From: Bathymodiolus brooksi
Taxonomy: Eukaryota; Mollusca; Bivalvia; Mytilida; Modiolidae
Direction: 5' to 3'
DNA: 64,000 bases
Assembly: GCA_963680875.1 (NCBI GenBank)
Contig: OY804575.1
Location: forward strand, 35,065,103 to 35,129,102
The notes beneath the pieces were generated by a model, which did no database searches, was not told where the DNA came from, and worked only from the letters and a program-made list of their open reading frames with translations. Both the position numbers and the translations under genes were made by a program. Positions 46,188 to 57,985 of this stretch are shown piece after piece. Every line of letters begins with the position of its first letter. The first letter of the stretch is position 1.

Positions 46188-48071
46188 CAGTCGCGAGAAA
46201 GCATGAAAAACTCCTCCAACACCTCAACCTCACCATAATTACCACCTTCAATACAACTCTTAAAATTTACTGTGTTTTTGTAATTAGAATGCCACCTTGA
46301 CAATGTGTCTGGACCGGACTTCAAATCCATGAACAGCTGTTAAATAACAGATCTCCCTTAAACAGCTCTGCATAAACATATCCCTCGAGAAACCTATATT
46401 TAGAACTGTCACAGAAGCTTCATTGTCACAATAAACTACAATCTTTTTCCCAATAAAATTTTTACCCCACATTTTCAAAGATACTACGATGGTAAGTAAT
46501 TCTAAACTGTTAATGTGTAGATGTAAATCTTTAATAAAGGATGGAAAAACGGCATGGAAATATTGATCTGAATCGATAGCACCTAAACCTTCTAAACAAG
46601 CATCACACAAAAAATGCTCGTCTGGGTTTGACCATTCATTAATGGACATCATAGTGATACCATTGTACGTTTGAAGATAAACATGCCACCACTTCAGATC
46701 TTTCAATACCTCTGAAGGTATTTTACGGAAAATCCCATTTCGGTTTCCCGTGTTATTACATGGGAATGCCGAACGTAACCAATTTAGTAATCTACTAACA
46801 AAAATCCTCCCTGGACGTACACAAGCCGAAATAAAATGAAGTTTACCCAGTAAAGATTGTAATTCTTTTAAAGAAGCCTTTTTCTTTCTGAACCAAGATT
46901 CGACCAATAATGAAATTTCCAAAATTCTCTCCGCTGTAACCTCTAAGGTTAATTTTTCTGAATCAAATAACACTCCCAAAAATATCATCTTAGTAGTCGG
47001 TTCTACACTTTTTCTTTCGACTCCTCGAGTCCACAGGAAAGTAATAATTCCTCTAATGTTCTATCAGCTTCTATTGTCCTGTCTGGAACTTCAGCACCAC
47101 CAACATCGTCCAAATAATTAACTGCCATAAAACCCATATTGAAATACATGAAAACGACAGCTGAAGTTACACGTTGACAAATTTGTGAGCTAGATCTTAA
47201 GCCCATAGGAAGTACTCTGTCTGCAAAACATTGCATCTTCCCATTGAAAACCTACTAAGTGCATATCACCTGGACATAAGGGAATTTGTCTGTAAGCTCT
47301 GTTTAAGTCTTTTTTGAACATCAAACAACCTTGACCTTTCAGTTTGATGATATCAACGAAGTCATCAACATTTGGGTAACATATATTAATTTTTTTACCC
47401 AAATAATATTCCTGGGAAATGCCGTCATTGATAGAATTTCCGACTGGGTAACTCAAATCCAATATAACCCGGCGTTCTACTGAATCTTTTTTAATTACTG
47501 TATTCAAATGGGTATTCAAAGGGGAAATCTTAAAATCACAACAAAATGGATTCTTAAAGAAAGGTCCGATGATAGCACCATATGAAGCTTCTTTTTTTAA
47601 ATACTTTTCTATTTCTTTAGAAAAGTCCGTAGCACCTTTATGGTTTTTGGTAATAAATTCAGAACCTACAAATTCACCTTCATATCCCACCGGAGCCCCA
47701 AATTCTAAAAATTCACAAATAATATTGTCGTGATAATCAACTAATTTTTCTCTGAAAAATTGAATATTAATTCCTGATTGTACTGGAATCTTGCAACCTA
47801 AATAATTGTGTGTACCAGATTTTCTAATTTGTTCATGAATTTTAATTAACTCGTTAAATTGAAAATCATTTAACTTTTCTTGCACAATTTTTTTAACGTC
47901 TATAAATTTCGTATCAGGGCGTAACTTGGGCTCAGTATTGCTATTTTTACAATTGACAGCATAATCGGAAATTATTTTGTAAATACTATGTTTCTTACAA
48001 AATAGCTCACATTTTTCCTTAAAAGGAATATTTACATAATCTGTTAATTCATTTGAGACATAACGAGGCAA
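46188..48071 (-). pseudogene. DIRS-like reverse transcriptase and RNase H
   Basis: The N-terminal RT part (48071-47225) has RRVILDLSYPVGNSINDG and CLMFKKDLNRAYRQIPL. After a frameshift near 47225 follow VLPMGLRSSSQICQRVT and the catalytic MAVNYLDDVGG. After another near 47000 comes the connection KMIFLGVLFD and the RNase H domain with LHINSLELLTIVVSLKMWG, VVYCDNEASVTVLN and VEVRSRHI-type ends; the last codons need one more frame change near 46300 (DTLSRWHSNYKN) and stop near 46188. Two or three frameshifts mean the enzyme is dead. RT would copy the element RNA in the intact parent. Confidence 0.8.
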
Positions 48072-48130
48072 AAATATGTCTGCAAGAGGGTTTAAAACCG
48101 AGCTAGTAACGTCAGGGCTAGATTTAAATT

Positions 48131-49258
48131 CTAGTCATTCATCCTGGTGTGGACAATCTTTTGAACATTCAGGGTGGTATACAGTTTCTTTTGATTTTCC
48201 CTCCAGCAGGTTGCACATATATGCTGCAAATATCTCTCTACCCCTTTAATTTTACCATTGTGAGAAGAGTTTTGAGAACACTTCCTTCTCTGATAATGGG
48301 AACAATAAAAAACAGTATCGTCCCGTTTTGTAACCTTCTCGTCATCATTAACATAAAATGGTTTTCTGGCCTTATATGTTTTTACATATTTAATCAATAA
48401 AGGCGTTTCTACGCCACTAATATCTTGCGACCAAGTTGACAGGCCGTTTTCTATTTGCCTGATGATATGAGCATAGAATTGCTTTACCCCTTTCCACTCA
48501 TACAATTCAGTATAATATGAAATCTTTTTCAACAATTTTATTCTACCTGTTTTTTCGATTTCATCAATTTTCTTATTGGAGATCATTTCCAACTCTCCAG
48601 CTACAAATAAATTAAATTGCAATTCATCAAATTTTACATTTGAACCTGCATATTCATATTGCAGTTTTGATTGAGGCCACAATTGTTTATGAACAACTTC
48701 GTCAGAAGGGTGGTCAAAAATACCAGATTTCTTGCTCTTTTTGTCAGAGTTGTGTTTTTTAATCTTTTTGATTTCATTTTCCGAATCGCTAAAATTATTG
48801 CTACTACAACTACTGACAAAAGAAGAAGAGTCGTCAGAATCGGAACATAATTCTAATATTTTAATGACTTTGCCAGAAGCCCTTGATCTATATTTTGGGA
48901 TTGTTGTTAAAGTTTCTATTGTGACATTTTTTTCATTGTTCTTGATATATTTATCTTTCAAATTGACTGTTTTACTAAAAGCGTCACCTTTATCTTTGGA
49001 CTTGGATCTTTTCCTCTCCTTCTCTGTGGCAATCTCCTGTCTCAGCTTTTCTTTCTTCTCTTCTAGTTTCCTCAACTTCTGCTTCCTTTCATATGTCTTT
49101 CGCTCCGCCCTCAATTTCTTCAATTCCTTCTCCATATCTATCACCTCTTCGTCTTCAGTGTCCAGATCGGCCAGTTCATCGTCCTCAGTGTCCAGTTCGT
49201 CCAGTTCATCGTCCATTTCTGCCTTCTCTTGTGTAGTATTTGTGTCTTCTGCTTTCAA
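48131..49258 (-). CDS. DIRS-like Gag protein
   Basis: An open frame of about 375 codons. The frame begins directly after a stop, and its first ATG is near 49216. The N-terminal 60 residues are highly acidic (DELDELDTEDDELADLD), then a charged coiled-coil-like helix (KELKKLRAERKTYERKQKLR), a serine/acid-rich part, and a C-terminal cysteine/histidine region (FYCSHYQRRKCSQNSSHNG, HICATCW), which I associate with Gag-like proteins of DIRS elements. A possible upstream N-terminal piece, MAHMNERERRKVKDIDYKFW, opens at 49379 in another frame. The body is intact, unlike the pol region. Confidence 0.65.
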   Translation of the reverse strand: MKAEDTNTTQEKAEMDDELDELDTEDDELADLDTEDEEVIDMEKELKKLRAERKTYERKQKLRKLEEKKEKLRQEIATEKERKRSKSKDKGDAFSKTVNLKDKYIKNNEKNVTIETLTTIPKYRSRASGKVIKILELCSDSDDSSSFVSSCSSNNFSDSENEIKKIKKHNSDKKSKKSGIFDHPSDEVVHKQLWPQSKLQYEYAGSNVKFDELQFNLFVAGELEMISNKKIDEIEKTGRIKLLKKISYYTELYEWKGVKQFYAHIIRQIENGLSTWSQDISGVETPLLIKYVKTYKARKPFYVNDDEKVTKRDDTVFYCSHYQRRKCSQNSSHNGKIKGVERYLQHICATCWRENQKKLYTTLNVQKIVHTRMND

Positions 49259-49379
49259 TCATCTGGTTCTTATAGGCGTCAATCCGGATTCGTCTGCATG
49301 GTCTGGCTTCCCCACCGCATCCAAAATTTATAGTCAATGTCTTTCACCTTTCTCCGTTCACGTTCATTCATATGTGCCA

Positions 49380-49915
49380 TAACTGACATAACACATCAAA
49401 ATTTTCAAGTTTTAGTTTTACGTCTTCACATCAAGTTTTACATCAAAAAATTTCAAGTATGAGTTACTGAACACTTTTCTAAAGGTTTATAAAGCCAAAT
49501 AGACAAAGGGATTTTTGTTAACCAATAAAGTTGATCTAAACATACCAGTGAGTATTTATTCACCTCAAAAGGTGTACAAATAAAACAGATTTTTAGAAAT
49601 ATATAAATTGAATAAAGAAAATTAAATACACTTTATCTTCATGTTAATTAAATATTTTGAAAATCAAATTTAACAATTAGATGTTTGTTGTATATCTTTA
49701 TTTTTTTTCAAGCGAACAACTAGTACACTAACATTTAACAACATTCCGTTCTGTCGTCGTGACATTAATATTTCAATCATCCTGGCAGTCCAATCATATG
49801 CAAGAATGTAAAAGATATTGACAAATCGGACAACTTTTATCTAGGGTTATAAAAATACCTCAAGATTTGGGTTATATTACTCCCTGACCCTGGTTGAGAA
49901 TATGGCCTGACGTGA
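49380..49915. other. AT-rich spacer right of the DIRS element
   Basis: No gene seen. It may include the DIRS 5' untranslated region (repetitive CATCAAGTTTTA near 49427-49445) but I could not match it to any repeat at the other end. Confidence 0.35.
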
Positions 49916-51260
49916 TCAGGGGCGGATCCAGGGGGAGGGGGGGCTTGCACCTAGCTGCAATAATGTAGCTCCTGTGACAAACTTGTGTCTCGGCAGAGCT
50001 ACAACGCGGTCCCATTCGTCACAATATAGCAAAAAAAAAGTTGCAGTTGAAACATATAAACTCACTATTTACGCTTCAAACATTTCATTATAACTATTAC
50101 TGATGATCCCAGTCCTTGTTAAATCGGTTTGGCTGAGAAATATATGCTTTTCAAAGGTAGCAACAACCTTGTTCAAATTTATCGATCGTTTTCCATAACC
50201 GGAAACTACGGAAGGCGGAGCTTTTCTAAATATGGTATTTCTTACTACACGCTAATGTAAACATTCACGCCTCAAATCGCCAAATACGGTATCGACATCC
50301 AAATAGTGAGGCCGGAAATGACGAAATTCAAAATGTTCAGGGAGAAAGTTAACATGGATTTTTATTTTGTGGGAATTACATTCTAAAATACTGGTAGGTG
50401 ATAAAAACTTGTTATAATAATGGACAAAAGGAAAGGTTATGTCTTATTATTGATAAATGCAGGCGTCAGAAACTCTGTAAGCGAGCGCAAAAAATCTCGG
50501 CGGCAGCTCCATTACGTGTAATGGCATCCCGTTATAACCCTTGCGAGTAAACGAGCATTTAGGGTTTTATTATTAGAACTAGTTATAACGGGATGCCATT
50601 ACACGTAATGGAGCAGCAGCCGAGATTTGTTGCGCTCGCTTGTAAACAGATCAGTTTCTGACGCCTGCATTTATCAATAATAAGACATAACCTTTCCTTT
50701 TGTCCATTATTATAACAAGTTTTTATCACCTACCAGTATTTTAGAATGTAATTCCCACAAAATAAAAATCCATGTTTACTTTGTCTCTGAACATTTTGAA
50801 TTTCGTCATTTCCGGCCTCACTATTTGGATGTCGATACCATATTTGGCGATTTGAGGCGTGAATGTTTACATCAGTGTGTAGTAAGAAATACCATATTTA
50901 GAAAAGCTCCGCCTTCCGTAGTTTCCGGTTATGGAAAACGATCGATAAATTTGAACAACTTTTTTTTTGCTCCATTGTGACGAATGGGACCGCGTTGTAG
51001 CTCTGCCGAGACACAAGTTTATCACAGGAGCTACATTATTGCAGCTAGTTATAACCCTTGCGAGTAAGCGAGCATTTAGGGTTTTATTGTTAGAACTAGG
51101 GTGCACCCGGCGCACGCCCCCCTAAAATTGGAAAAAAATATGATTTTTTGGCGTAAAATCGTGATTTTTCACACGAAATACCCCAAAAATTTTCGCGCCT
51201 CCCTCTGCTCGGCGCAATTTTTCTAAGTGCGCCCCCCCGTAACTGGTGATCCCATGCTGA
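49916..51260. mobile_element. hAT-like non-autonomous element with internal palindrome
   Basis: The left end CAGGGGCGGATCCAGGGGGA is a widespread animal hAT-type terminus; the presumed right end, GCGCCCCCCCGTAACTGG near 51230-51255, is degenerate and the border approximate. Most of the interior is a palindrome (next entry). No transposase. Confidence 0.5.
49956..51047. repeat. Palindrome with ~470-bp arms
   Basis: The left arm starts TAGCTGCAATAATGTAGCTC and the right arm ends with its complement. The arms contain GGAAACTACGGAAGGCGGAG and GGACAAAAGGAAAGGTTATG. The left arm has about 140 extra bp near 50035-50175. The spacer GTTATAACCCTTGCGAGTAA...AGAACTAG at 50538-50582 recurs just outside the right arm at 51048-51100. 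Confidence 0.85.
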
Positions 51261-51344
51261 ATGTCGTTACATATTAGTGTATCGCAAAAAATAAAAAAAT
51301 AGAAAAAGAGATATAAATACAACCAAATCAAATTGTAATTTGAT

Positions 51345-52015
51345 TTCAGAAATCAGGTCAACCTAAGTCTCCAAAGACCACGACTTTTAACAGAAATGAC
51401 AACGATGCACAAGTCTTTCGGAAGACAACATTTCAAAATCCTTTCGATATGCTGCTGCTAAACTGTGGAACGAGTTGCCAAACCATGTTAGAACACAAAC
51501 ATCTTTTAATCAATTCAAAAATTTAATAAACTCATGGAATGGCAACTCGTGCCGCTGCAATGCTTGCTGCTAGTATTAATTTTTTCTAGAATAGACATTG
51601 CATGAAATTTGCCTTACTGCTGCCTTCTTGCTTTGTATGCTTTCCAGTTTAACTTGTGCTTTATTTTAGTGCAGCTATTTCTGCATGAATATTTTTAAAA
51701 TATGTTTTAAAAGTGCATGAATATTTTACATGTGTTTTGAGTTAATTTGCTTATTTGCTTAATTATAGACTGCTTATAATGTGCATGAATGTACTTGTAT
51801 GTGTAATGGATGTATGACATGCGCACTGGCTGTAGGGGTCCAGAAGTCAAAACACAGAAATGTGTGCATAAATATTATCTGGATATGTATTAATTTTGTA
51901 TTGCATGACATGTTTTATTGTGCTGTATTTAATTCATGTAATTTTATTATGCATGTCGGTTTGAAAAGCTCTTGAGAGCTTATGTTGTACTGTTATAATA
52001 AGATAAGATAAGATA
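51345..52015 (+). pseudogene. LINE 3' end with C-terminal pol fragment
   Basis: Near 51425-51560 the plus frame reads FRYAAAKLWNELPNHVRTQT and NSWNGNSCRCNACC then a stop, the same kind of C-terminus as the LINE at 24085-25200. A 3' untranslated region follows and ends in (AAGAT)n-type repeats at 51995-52020. Everything upstream is missing, as is normal for 5'-truncated LINE copies. Confidence 0.7.
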
Positions 52016-52019
52016 AAAT

Positions 52020-52160
52020 AAGAAAACTTTATTTTGATTCGGCACATAATAAAACAGTACAACATAAGCTCTAATGAGCTTTTTACCGAATATACATTAA
52101 CAATAAAACAACACAAGTCACATGCAAAGTTACAAACTAAAATAAGCTAAGACATACAGG
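52020..52160 (-). repeat. LINE 3' end fragment, opposite orientation
   Basis: ACAGTACAACATAAGCTCT at 52052-52072 is the complement of AGAGCTTATGTTGTACTGT at 51975-51995, so two LINE tails lie end to end. The AAACTTTATTTTGATTCGGC motif follows the shared (AAGAT)n tract. Confidence 0.6.
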
Positions 52161-52299
52161 CATAAAAAGGAGGACTGTGTATAGATCTGAACAAGAACCC
52201 ACGTGGCAAGTGCCTCTTTGGACTCTTGTTCAAGATCCACACACAGATGCTCCAACCTAAAGCAGCATGTAAAAAAGAAGCAGCAGGTAAAAATAAAAA

Positions 52300-52388
52300 T
52301 AAAAAAATAATACTAAATTATTTTATACTAAATATACTAAATTATTTTATACTAAATATACTAAATTATTTTATACTAAATATAAAAT
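52300..52388. repeat. 24-bp AT-rich tandem repeat, 3 copies
   Basis: The unit ACTAAATTATTTTATACTAA is repeated three times with a 24-bp period. The surrounding 52160-52690 holds no recognisable gene. Confidence 0.8.
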
Positions 52389-52689
52389 GTACCGACTTTT
52401 TTGATTTGATTTAAACAAAGATAAAACCAGAGAAGTTTCAAATGTAATACCTAACAATTCGTGTCATTCCCCTTCTCTTTATATCCCCATTGAGGGAGAA
52501 GTTTTTCAATCGGGATCGGGGGTTATCTCTGTATATGCAGTTACAGAATAATCGTTTAAGCATATTGTGGTTGTCAGAATTATCATTGAAAACGAAATGC
52601 AATATCTCATTGAGTGAAACTTCCTGTCAAAGCACACGACCAAAGTAATAATTGAACTTGAAGTGGGTGGTAGTCTATACTAGTATCCC

Positions 52690-53690
52690 CGTGGAACCAG
52701 TAATGACGCACCTAAGCAGATAATTGTTTATTACCGTTTGACGATAGATTGTTGTTTTAAAATTTCTGCATAAAAATAAAGAATTTATTCTTTTCTATCG
52801 ATTTAATTTGCAATATGATTAATAATTATTTTGTTTTCATGCCATTTTCAACGTTTTCTTGGTACACAAGTAATGTGTTTACATTTTGTTCAGGGACCGG
52901 ATATGACGCACTCCTATTCTATCAATATATTATCAATACAGCTTACCTTGCTAATCGAAAAATGCTTCCATTCGAAACCACTGTCTTTTTACGAATGTCC
53001 AAAGTTGTAAAATCCAAACAACATCCAAATTAACAACTTAAATGTCAAATCCAACAGCACTGTCCATAATGAACGTCCATTTTTTTTTTTGTAAGTTACA
53101 GTATGGTGAAATCTATTAATTCAATATTTTAGACATGTTTAACATGATATATTTTAGATACTGATCAGTGAAAAATGTCATAACTGTATTAAAATAATTT
53201 TCAGTTCTATTCATTAGTTCTTAATTGCTCCAAAGAAAAGATTTATTTAAACAGTTCTTAATTCCTGTTTGCAATAATTCGTTATATTCATTGAAAATCA
53301 TATAAGCGATTGTCACACTTTGACAGTGAATATTTTTTTAGTATGGAATGCTCACCACATGACAGTTGAGTGACCTAATATGCCCAACCAGCCTGTCAGC
53401 AGACGGAAACTTTTGACAACACTTTGAAGGGTTTTAGGCCAATCGTGGGTCTATTTTAGTATACGATCTTTTGGACGTAAGGAAAAATGGCGGTTTTATA
53501 TGGATAACAAAACTAGATGATTTCTAACCTTGTTTATGGGTGATTTCCTCATGTTGTGGGATACAACAGCGAACACTGCCGTCAACGTGAAGAAACCTCA
53601 AACCTCTGAGGTCACAGGTTTTGCGGTTCATAAATAAAACCTGAATGCATCTCGGTGCGTCATTTCTGGTCTGCGTCAAAATAGGTACCA
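52690..53690. mobile_element. Possible TIR element with AATGACGCACC motifs
   Basis: CCAGTAATGACGCACCTAAG near 52697 and the complement of CCAGAAATGACGCACCGAG near 53653-53675 are inverted with respect to each other; a third related motif, CCGGATATGACGCAC, is internal at 52897. No transposase. The similarity is short, so this is tentative. The open frame at 52815-53033 has no recognisable domain. Confidence 0.4.
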
Positions 53691-53699
53691 GCACGATAG

Positions 53700-54110
53700 T
53701 AGTACTACTAGTAGTAGTAGTAGTAGTATAGACTATAGTAATCTCGTTGAGATTAGGATTCCGAAGAATTTTCTGTCTGTTAAGACTATAGTAGATAAGC
53801 CGATCACTCGTCCTTCAATAAGATAAGGGTTAGGCTTATCAAATGAATAATGAGGTATGTAAGTTCGAGTCCACCTAGATCATAGACATAGATGCATGAT
53901 TTGTAAACTGTAGTGGTTTCTCAGGAAACTCCTCGACAAACCGAGAACCGAAGCAGGGTTTGATATTGTCCGTAAATACTTACTATTTTCTTGAAATTCT
54001 TGCAAAAATAACGATAGAGGAGCTAATAAATCTTTAATTATTCATAAAACATCTCAAAATAATAGAAATAATATAATTTGAAGCTGTATTTGGGTAAAAA
54101 GTCATGCCGC
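53700..54110. other. Trinucleotide repeat and unassigned sequence
   Basis: A (GTA)n run at 53705-53728; the remainder up to the SINE has no gene or repeat that I recognise. Confidence 0.5.
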
Positions 54111-54111
54111 C

Positions 54112-54810
54112 AAAGCAGTGGTGTATTGGTTGGGGTGCTTGCCTCAAGTGTGGTAGATCGTGGGTTCAAGCCATGGTTGGGTAAATCCAGTAGATCGTGG
54201 GTTCAAGCCATGGTCGGGTAAATCCAGTAGATCGTGGGTTCAAGCCATGGTCAGGTAAATCCAGTAGATCGTGGGTTCAAGCCATGGTCGGGTAAATCCA
54301 GTAGATCGTGGGTTCAAGCCATGGTCAGGTAAATCCAGTAGATCGTGGGTTCTGATAGAAAATAAAATCTGATAGCCACGAAACGTGGAAATGTGCCGAC
54401 CAAGAGTTGGAGAAGCAAATCCGCTGTTTTCCGTATGTATAGCTCTCTGACGTCCCACGGCAACAGCAAATCCATAAAAGCCGTCAGACGGCAGAGGAAT
54501 CTCGGACTAGCCATGGTCAGGTAAGTCCAAAGACTGTAAAATTGGTATTTGCTGCTTTTCCACCAATCATGCAGCTTTAAGGAAGAAGAGCAGACTCTTG
54601 TTGGTGCAGATAGAATAATGTGTAGAGACATGTCAACCTGCAAACTGTTGTTTCAATGAGCTAGCACATGCAATATAAAGATCCTTTTAATCGTGTTGGT
54701 CTAGTAAAAAGACTTCATCATCATCATTTCATTGAATGCAACCAGTTCTCGCCATAATGTAGCTGAAAATTCCTCATTTGGCATTAAACAACAATCACTC
54801 ACTTACTCAC
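54112..54810 (+). mobile_element. tRNA-derived SINE with amplified B-box unit
   Basis: An A-box-like TGGTGTATTGGTTGGGG (54119-54135) is followed by GTGGGTTCAAGCC, a B-box. From 54155 to 54350 the B-box segment is tandemly repeated five times with a 37-bp period (GTAGATCGTGGGTTCAAGCC plus a spacer). The 3' end at 54755-54810 carries GGCATTAAACAACAATCACT followed by (CACT)n, a tail I associate with mollusc SINEs. Confidence 0.65.
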
Positions 54811-55581
54811 TCGATAAACAGAATGAAATTGGTCCTCCATATAAATTTTACATGTAGCTTAAAAATTACTGAAAATGTAATAAATCAAACATTAAAATAA
54901 CCAATACAATAAGCTTTATTTAAAGTCGGAAAGAATCAAACATTATAACACAAGCTCTATTGAGTACATGAGCCTGTTGATATTGTCGGAGAAAACAAAT
55001 ATAAGAAACATATATTAAAGAGAGAGACAACTTTGCAAGAATAAGATACCACTTTCTTTAGCAGTTAAATATCATGCAGATGCAAAAATTGTAAAGCTAA
55101 CCTAATAGGAGAGCCTGACATATATTTATTGTATCTATGGGAATTGAACATTGAACACATATGATTTGAAGCAATAAGTTTATCAGCTACTAATGAGTTG
55201 TAACAGATGGGTTGGTTTTTTTTTCTGGATACTCTACTTACAAAACTGGCTGTCAGAATATAACTGAAATATTGTTTGAAATAGCATTAAGCATCCATAA
55301 TCGTAATCTGAACTTTTGAAGCAACAAAATCATAGGCTTGGCTACATTAAGGCAAAATGGGTACACAATCTTTGAATAAAGAAATAAAGAAGAAAATCCA
55401 AAAGTTCCTAGCTGTATCTGGAAGACAGGTGATTAAAATCACTGAAGGTGCATTTAGTAAGGAGAGTCAGAGAAACTGTTCATTTTGTATCAAATGATTT
55501 AGATAGAAATGAATGTCATTGAAGGGAAGATAATATTTTTCATGTACATGTATTAATGTGTATTGAGTCCTGCAAAATCAA
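54811..55581. other. LINE tail relic and unassigned sequence
   Basis: At 54905-54935 AAGCTTTATTTAAAGTCGGA resembles the LINE 3' end motif at 22805. The rest has no recognisable gene. Confidence 0.4.
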
Positions 55582-55589
55582 TGTTGAGT

Positions 55590-57235
55590 CAGACATGGGG
55601 TAATCGTAATTTGTAATCGTAATCGGTTGTAATCGATTACATTTTTCATATAATCGAATGTAATCTGTAATCAAACATTTTTTAGATTACATGTAATCAT
55701 ACTGTAATCGATTACATTCATTTTGACCCTGTAATCATCGTTACTTTCTGATTACATTTAGATTACTTTTCATCATTTTGACTTATTTTGTCTTAACCGA
55801 AACATATATCTCCTTAGATATTTAATGTATGATTTATGTAAATGAATTTTCTTCATGAAATTTATTAAACAAATAATGTAGATATTATTATATGCTTAAT
55901 TGCAATTAAAACTATCACAGCTACAAAAAATATTAAGTATAAATTATGACTTCAAAAACTTGATATCCAAACAAATAATATCTCAATTTCAATTTCTTTA
56001 GGGTTTCAAAAATTCAGTGGAAACAGTTTGTCAGCTTGTGTAAAACATAACAAGCTCTAAAATTTTAAATTATCTGACACAACTTTCATGCTTTTATGAA
56101 AGACTATCACCATGTCCTCATGATTCGCATAAGATAAAGAAATATTTTATATAAACCAAAACATAGGTATCTCATGAATATTTCTTATACAAGTTTAAAG
56201 AGATTTAAATTTCAATAAAGATATTATATAAAAAGCAAAATGTAAATTTTAATTTTCAGAAACATTTATTTATGATGCTTGTACATACAGGTACATGTAT
56301 GTTACAAATAAATGATAAATAGCAAGTTGTAATATTTGTAAAATTTTTGATTTTTTTTTTAAAGAATATTCTAATGGGGCTTGTATCTGATATTCAGATA
56401 TATGTGATATTTCTTCTTTTTATTTTGGTGCTAATTTTCCTTTTAATATTGGATTATATGATAATTTTTTCATTACTTGTGGGTTACTATGCAACTTGTA
56501 ATGGATATTTTTATTAAACCTATTTACATAAATTAAGGATTTAGTTTTCATATTTAGACTGAGAAATTATGTACATTTTTAAGCAAGTTTTTAGAATCAG
56601 AATGATTTTCGTTTTTTTATCTTCTGAATTATATATCAAGGACAAACATTCAAATGGTGTGAAATTGGTGTCATAAATAATACCTTAGTTACAAATTTTA
56701 TCAGGTAATTAACTGCTAGTTTATTATCCCCAATAGACTTTCACAGGATGTTTGAAATTATTTGATATATATTATTAAAATGTGCAAATGTATGTTATAA
56801 TATTTACTAATAGAATAAGATGGAATCAATATTGGTCATATATAGTAATAAGTAATAAGTAATAAGAGAAGACATATTTTATGAAAAATAGGAAAATGAT
56901 AATTGCTGTTTATAATTTACAATGTACTGTTTGTTATTGCATGTAATGATCACATTACAACTGAATTGTAATTCATAGGACTGATTAAGAAATACATTAA
57001 AAAAAAAGAGATATTGGACAGATGCACACGAGACAAAATAACATAAAACACTAATATATTGGTTGTCATGACATTAAATGTAATCAGTAATGTAATCGAT
57101 TACATTTACAAAGTGATTGTAATTTAATCGATTACATTTGAAAATTGATATAATTGTAATGTAATGTAATCATGAAAATTGCAAAGTAATTGTAATGTAA
57201 TCGATTACATTTGAAAGTAATTGACCCCAAGTCTG
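55590..57235. mobile_element. hAT-like element, copy 2 (complete, non-autonomous)
   Basis: Begins CAGACATGGGGTAATCG and ends CCCCAAGTCTG, with TGTTGAGT on both sides (55582-55589 and 57236-57243), a perfect 8-bp target duplication typical of hAT. Subterminal GTAATCGATTACA palindromes occur several times at both ends. The 1646-bp interior has no transposase. It is the uninterrupted reference for the nested copy at 12710-18526. Confidence 0.85.
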
Positions 57236-57469
57236 TGTTGAGTCTCCATCATGTCCATTTAACTTAAGTTTTGTTTACTTTAAATCAAAACTAGGTCTTT
57301 GAAAATGTAGTAAGGTTATTGTAATTTTATTTTCAAGAGGCCCATATAGAGTCACTAAAAAATACAAAAATTTCATCAGCTTTTATTTCATTTTTTCATG
57401 AACAAATTATCGTCTCAAATTGATTAAATGCATGAGCTTCATTTTATGAATATACTGCTATATTTCAAA

Positions 57470-57536
57470 CTCTGATCAAATTCGTACCTCTGCACCGAAG
57501 GCAGATGCTCTACCAACTGAGCTAAAAGGGGTCTTC
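57470..57536 (-). pseudogene. tRNA-like relic (pseudogene or SINE head)
   Basis: On the minus strand it reads TTTTAGCTCAGTTGGTAGAG, a good A-box, then TCTGC-CTTCGGT-GCAGA, a perfect anticodon arm whose loop would give UCG (Arg). The T arm is degenerate (GGTACGAATTTGATC) and no matching acceptor strands exist, so it is unlikely to be functional. Confidence 0.6.
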
Positions 57537-57985
57537 GGAGTCTTCACTAGATCAACTAACAAAGGGGATATTTAAATCTACTGTGATACCCAAATATCCA
57601 GGGTATTAACCTAATTTCATTACGTAGCTTCCCAAGCAAATCAAGCTTCACCCTGACGCTTATAAATTTTAACACATAGGTGCATGGCCTGATTTTCACT
57701 TTTAGCTGTTATTTGTAATACATTTGTAAGTCTAAGATATTTTGTGGTAATCAGATTAAAATTTGATGCTTATGGGATCTTTTTTATTGTGACTTTACCA
57801 TGACAATCAGTCATATGTTATCTGACCTTGACTTCATTTACACATGTTCTAACAATTAACATGGAATAATGTAGTTCTAACATGGAATAATGTAACTTGT
57901 GTTATTTTTCATTGCTTATGCAGAGTCAGGAGAGATATCAGTATGTTAACACATAAATTGAATTTTTCAGGAAAATGCAACCAAA

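Larger units (their letters stand above)
37494..49379 (-). mobile_element. DIRS-like tyrosine-recombinase retrotransposon with internal array
   Basis: Reading on the minus strand: gag-like protein (49258-48131), reverse transcriptase and RNase H (48071-46188), start of a tyrosine recombinase that has been amplified into an 8.06-kb array (46155-38094), the remaining recombinase fragment (to about 37920) and an SGNH hydrolase fragment (37920-37494). This set of domains is known from DIRS/Ngaro-type elements, where a hydrolase ORF is an occasional extra. Frameshifts and a large recombinase deletion make it inactive. Terminal repeats were not identified, so the outer borders are approximate. Confidence 0.8.

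Noticed and set aside
48732..49382. 216-codon serine-rich frame on the plus strand
   Set aside because: It is antisense to the Gag-like ORF; its serine and leucine runs mirror acidic and lysine codons of the real frame.
57470..57536. Functional tRNA-Arg (UCG) gene on the minus strand
   Set aside because: The T arm is degenerate and no acceptor stem can form; only the A-box and anticodon arm survive.
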